A stretch of 23,820 nucleotides of DNA from Sphingomonas sp. UBA4766 (GTDB lineage Bacteria > Pseudomonadota > Alphaproteobacteria > Sphingomonadales > Sphingomonadaceae): the NCBI GenBank assembly GCA_002403415.1, contig DHHS01000059.1, forward strand, positions 1-23,820, in the 5' to 3' direction. Below the pieces are notes generated by a model, which saw only the letters and a program-made list of their open reading frames with translations, was not told the origin of the DNA and searched no databases. A program made the position numbers and the translations under genes. Of this stretch, positions 20,988 through 23,820 are shown piece after piece. Numbering within the stretch: the stretch's first letter is position 1; each line of letters opens with the position of its first letter.

Positions 20988-22292
20988 ATGAGCTTCCCCT
21001 GGGCAAAGCATTACGAGCCAAAGGCGCCACTGATGAAGTGGATCGACGAGCGGCTCCCGCTCCCCCGTTTCGTCTACAGCGCGGTCGGTGGCGGCTATCC
21101 GGTGCCGCGCAACCTCAATTATTTCTGGAATTTCGGGGTGCTCGCCGGGGTCGCGCTGATGTGTCAGATTGTGACCGGCATTGTGCTGGCGATGCATTAT
21201 GCCGCCAATGGTGCGATCGCGTTTGATTCGGTTGAACACATCATGCGCGATGTGAATTTCGGCTGGCTGATCCGCTATGCGCATGCAAACGGCGCGTCGA
21301 TGTTCCTGCTGGTCGTCTATATCCACATCGCCCGCGGGCTCTATTACGGGTCATACAAGGCGCCACGCGAGATGATCTGGCTGCTCGGCGTGGTCATCTT
21401 CCTGTTGATGATGGCGACCGCGTTTATGGGTTATGTGCTGCCCTGGGGTCAGATGAGCTTTTGGGGCGCGCAGGTGATTACCGGTTTCTTCTCCGCCATT
21501 CCGGTGGTGGGAGAAGGGGTTCGCATCTGGTTGCTGGGCGGTTATGTGCCCGACAATGCGGCGCTGAACCGGTTTTTCTCGCTCCATTATCTGCTGCCCT
21601 TTGTAACGCTCGGCGTCATCGTGCTCCACGTCTGGGCGCTGCACATTCCGGGGTCGAACAATCCGACCGGTGTTGACGTGAAGGGCGAGCAGGACACGGT
21701 GCCCTTCCATCCCTATTACACCGCGAAGGATGGGTTCGGGATCGGCGTGTTCATGCTGGTCTATTGCGCGTTCATTTTCTTCATGCCTAACGCGCTCGGC
21801 CACCCGGACAATTACATTCCGGCCAATCCGCTGTCGACGCCTGCGCATATCGTGCCCGAATGGTATTTCCTGCCTTTCTACGCGATTCTGAAGTCGTTCA
21901 CGGCGGATTTCCTGTTCATGCCGGCAAAGCTGTGGGGTGTGCTTGCCATGTTCGGGTCGATCCTGTTGCTCTTCTTCCTGCCCTGGCTCGACACATCGCC
22001 GGTGCGCTCGGCCAATTACCGGCCGACCTATCGGATCTTCCTGATCGTATTGCTGGTTGATGTGCTGGTGCTTGGCTATATCGGCGGGGCAGAGGCGACG
22101 GTGCGTAACGTCATCGTCGGGCAGATCGCGACAGCGTATTATTTCGCGCATTTCCTGCTGATCCTGCCGATCGTCTCAGCGATGGAGCGGCCGCGGCCAT
22201 TGCCGAATTCGATCACCGAAGCAGTGTTGGGCAAGCATCACGGCCGGGGATCGGCCGACCTGACGGCTGGCAATGCCGTTCCGGCTGAATAA
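20988..22292 (+). CDS. petB: Cytochrome b of the bc1 complex
   Basis: Cytochrome b holds the quinol oxidation and quinone reduction sites and both b hemes of the bc1 complex. The 434-residue protein has eight expected membrane helices. The heme ligands are His99 and His113 in the second helix and His200 and His214 in the fourth, giving the usual paired spacing. The quinol-site motif PEWY is at 290-293. The ATG at 20988 has GAGG at 20976-20979 with 8-base spacing. This is the full-length bacterial cytochrome b, not the split b6/subunit IV form. The gap to petC is 11 bases. Confidence 0.97.
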   Translation: MSFPWAKHYEPKAPLMKWIDERLPLPRFVYSAVGGGYPVPRNLNYFWNFGVLAGVALMCQIVTGIVLAMHYAANGAIAFDSVEHIMRDVNFGWLIRYAHANGASMFLLVVYIHIARGLYYGSYKAPREMIWLLGVVIFLLMMATAFMGYVLPWGQMSFWGAQVITGFFSAIPVVGEGVRIWLLGGYVPDNAALNRFFSLHYLLPFVTLGVIVLHVWALHIPGSNNPTGVDVKGEQDTVPFHPYYTAKDGFGIGVFMLVYCAFIFFMPNALGHPDNYIPANPLSTPAHIVPEWYFLPFYAILKSFTADFLFMPAKLWGVLAMFGSILLLFFLPWLDTSPVRSANYRPTYRIFLIVLLVDVLVLGYIGGAEATVRNVIVGQIATAYYFAHFLLILPIVSAMERPRPLPNSITEAVLGKHHGRGSADLTAGNAVPAE

Positions 22293-22303
22293 GGGGTATC
22301 TTC

Positions 22304-23122
22304 ATGGTTCGCATTATCGCCGGCCTGGTCGGTGTCGGATTTCTGGTTGCGCTGCTGATTTCGCTCGGCGGCAGCATTTCCAGCCTCATCAATGAGCCCG
22401 AGGTCGAGAGCGCCGCGGCGATGCTGTATAAGCATCCCGAACATCTCGAACTGAAGAGCGATGGGATCACCGGCAAGATCGATGAGCGCGCCGCGCAGCG
22501 CGGCTTCCAAGTTTACAAGGAAGTGTGCGCCAATTGCCATTCGATCAGCCTGGTGGCGTTCCGCGATCTGCGCAAGATCGGCTATAGCGAAGCCGAAGTA
22601 AAGAAAATCGCCGCTGACTGGGGCACCAAGCAGCAGGTGCAGGATCCCAAAACTGGCGACCGCAGCGAGCGTGACAACACTCCGGCCGACAAATTTCCGG
22701 TGGTTTATTATCCGGGTCAGGGCGTGCCGCCGGACTTGTCGCTCATCACTAAGGCGCGGCATGACGGCCCGGCCTATATCTATTCGCTGTTGACCGGCTA
22801 TGCCGAGCAGACGCCGGAGCTGATTGCCAAGCACCCGGATGCGAAGACGCCAGACGGTTTGTATTATAACCCATATTTCCCCAATCTGAACATCGCGATG
22901 CCACCGCCGCTGGCGCAGGATGGGCAGGTGACCTATGCCGACGGCACGCCGTCGACCGTCAAGCAAAATGCCAAGGATGTAGCCGCCTTCCTCGTCTGGA
23001 CCGCTGAGCCAGAATTGAACCAGCGTCACGGCCTGGGCTTTGTGGTCTTGGGCTTTCTGTTGATCGCGACGCTGCTCGCCTATGGCGCGTATCAGTCGAT
23101 CTGGCGGAATGTGAAACATTGA
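22304..23122 (+). CDS. petC: Cytochrome c1 of the bc1 complex
   Basis: Cytochrome c1 carries electrons from the Rieske protein to soluble or membrane cytochrome c. The 272-residue protein opens with a hydrophobic export segment (GLVGVGFLVALLISLGG). The heme attachment site CANCH is at 75-79, and Met199 in NIAMPPPL is the expected sixth ligand. A carboxy-terminal helix (LGFVVLGFLLIATLLAYGAY) anchors it in the inner membrane. The phrases HSISLVAFRDL and YYNPYFPNLNIAMPPPLAQD are characteristic of the family. The stop overlaps the TTG start proposed for apt. Confidence 0.97.
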   Translation: MVRIIAGLVGVGFLVALLISLGGSISSLINEPEVESAAAMLYKHPEHLELKSDGITGKIDERAAQRGFQVYKEVCANCHSISLVAFRDLRKIGYSEAEVKKIAADWGTKQQVQDPKTGDRSERDNTPADKFPVVYYPGQGVPPDLSLITKARHDGPAYIYSLLTGYAEQTPELIAKHPDAKTPDGLYYNPYFPNLNIAMPPPLAQDGQVTYADGTPSTVKQNAKDVAAFLVWTAEPELNQRHGLGFVVLGFLLIATLLAYGAYQSIWRNVKH

Positions 23123-23667
23123 GCGTGCTGACCACGGTAAATGATGATCTGAGAGCGCTCATTCGGACCATCCCCGACTTTCCCAAGCCGGGGATCATGT
23201 TTCGCGACATCACCACTTTGCTGCTCGACCCGCAGGGGTTGGCGCAGACAGTTGCGCGGATGGTCGACGCGGTCGATGGTCCGGTTGATCTGATCGCGGG
23301 GATTGAAGCGCGCGGATTTCTGTTCGCCGCAGCACTTGCGGTGCCGCTCAGCGCGGGCGTGGTGCTGATCCGCAAAGACGGGAAGCTCCCCGGCGCGACC
23401 ATCGCCGAGGATTATGCGCTCGAATATGGGCAGGACCGGATCGCGATTCACGCCGACGCGCTGGTCCCAGGGCAGCGGGTGTTGCTGGTCGATGATCTGA
23501 TTGCCACCGGTGGGACGGCGCGTGCGGCGATTCGGTTGCTCCGCAAGGCGGGGGCAAGCGTTAGCCAAGCGCAATTCGTGGTTGATCTGCCCGATCTAGG
23601 CGGCGCCGATGCGCTGCGCGGCGATGGGGTGGCGGTCCACGCCTTGGTGGCGTTCGACGGGCATTGA
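23119..23667 (+). CDS. apt: Adenine phosphoribosyltransferase
   Basis: Apt salvages adenine to AMP using PRPP. The 182-residue product carries the PRPP-binding signature VLLVDDLIATGGTA at 121-134 and the family phrases TIPDFPKPGIMFRDITTLL at the start and GIEARGFLF near 61-69. The beginning is not certain. A TTG at 23119 overlaps the petC stop by 4 bases and gives the length listed; a GTG at 23125, two codons on, is an alternative. Both lack a strong ribosome-binding site, so translational coupling to petC is likely. The gene ends 16 bases from the convergent MaoC-type gene. Confidence 0.95.
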   Translation: MSVLTTVNDDLRALIRTIPDFPKPGIMFRDITTLLLDPQGLAQTVARMVDAVDGPVDLIAGIEARGFLFAAALAVPLSAGVVLIRKDGKLPGATIAEDYALEYGQDRIAIHADALVPGQRVLLVDDLIATGGTARAAIRLLRKAGASVSQAQFVVDLPDLGGADALRGDGVAVHALVAFDGH

Positions 23668-23683
23668 AGCCCGGCGACTAGGG

Positions 23684-23820
23684 CTAGGGGCGCGTGCGGA
23701 TCAACCCCGTGGCGATCGTTGTCATTACCGCGACCCCATGCTGGTTCAGCACGGTGATTCGGCTGCGGTAGAGGCCCATTTCGGGGCGGCTGGCGGATAC
23801 CCGCTTGTCGAGCACTTCGG
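23684..23820 (-). CDS. MaoC-family dehydratase (partial, carboxy-terminal end)
   Basis: The minus-strand frame is open from the right edge of the window to a TAG at 23684-23686, giving 45 codons. The readable end, EVLDKRVSASRPEMGLYRSR then ITVLNQHGVAVMTTIATGLI, has the SRPEMG and N-x-x-G-x-x-V-M-T patterns at the end of MaoC/hot-dog enoyl-CoA hydratases. These hydrate trans-2-enoyl-CoA thioesters in fatty-acid or polyester metabolism. The catalytic Asp/His residues lie outside the window, so activity cannot be judged. It is convergent with apt. Confidence 0.75.
   Translation of the reverse strand, partial: EVLDKRVSASRPEMGLYRSRITVLNQHGVAVMTTIATGLIRTRP

Noticed and set aside
23668..23685. AGCCC/GGGCT hairpin between apt and the MaoC-type gene
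   Set aside because: Only a 5-bp stem, with no T-tract on either strand, so a terminator call is not supported.

Overview
The window is GC-rich and densely packed, with short or overlapping gene junctions. It reads as an ordinary chromosomal segment of an alphaproteobacterium. The alphaproteobacterial call rests on a clear GcrA cell-cycle regulator, a petABC cytochrome bc1 operon, aerobic HemF and a ParE-type topoisomerase IV subunit. The gene mix and wording of the proteins suggest the Sphingomonadales; that narrower placement is inference. No rRNA, tRNA, insertion sequence, prophage or CRISPR array is visible, and no stretch above 300 bases lacks a gene.

Layout. 1-896 (-): amino-terminal two-fifths or so of parE, cut by the window edge. 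1032-3703 (+): a two-gene molybdenum hydroxylase (iorA-like 2Fe-2S subunit and iorB-like Tat-exported catalytic subunit). 3736-4461 (-): gcrA. 4547-5422 (+): an ABC-2 permease without an adjacent ATPase. 5517-9664 (+): an RND efflux adaptor and pump, preceded by a palindrome very close to the tetO operator. 9721-13148 (+): argD, argF, hslO and a DUF3617-like secreted protein, joined by stop/start overlaps or tiny gaps. 13178-13264: three consecutive RNA hairpins, the last an excellent intrinsic terminator, which could be a small RNA. 13334-14649 (+): queC-queE for 7-deazaguanine synthesis. 14654-15343 (-): a secreted protein of unknown function. 15556-15837 (-): a small lipoprotein made mostly of Asp-Ala-Met repeats, followed by a terminator. 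15926-16603 (-): lipB. 16719-18295 (+): two related multi-pass membrane proteins. 18302-20219 (-): trmL, hemF and a GNAT acetyltransferase, in that transcription order. 20396-23667 (+): petA-petB-petC and apt. 23684-23820 (-): carboxy-terminal end of a MaoC-family dehydratase.

How the genes fit together. Most of the window is housekeeping: respiration (petABC), heme (hemF), lipoate (lipB), arginine (argD, argF), purine salvage (apt), queuosine precursors (queC, queE), tRNA methylation (trmL), redox protein quality control (hslO), cell-cycle transcription (gcrA) and DNA topology (parE). The accessory or less understood parts are the efflux operon with its operator-like palindrome, the periplasmic molybdenum hydroxylase, the Met/Asp repeat lipoprotein, the secreted unknown at 14654-15343 and the candidate small RNA at 13178-13264. 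I see no clearly new multi-gene system; the best leads are the RNA candidate, the tetO-like site and the repeat lipoprotein.
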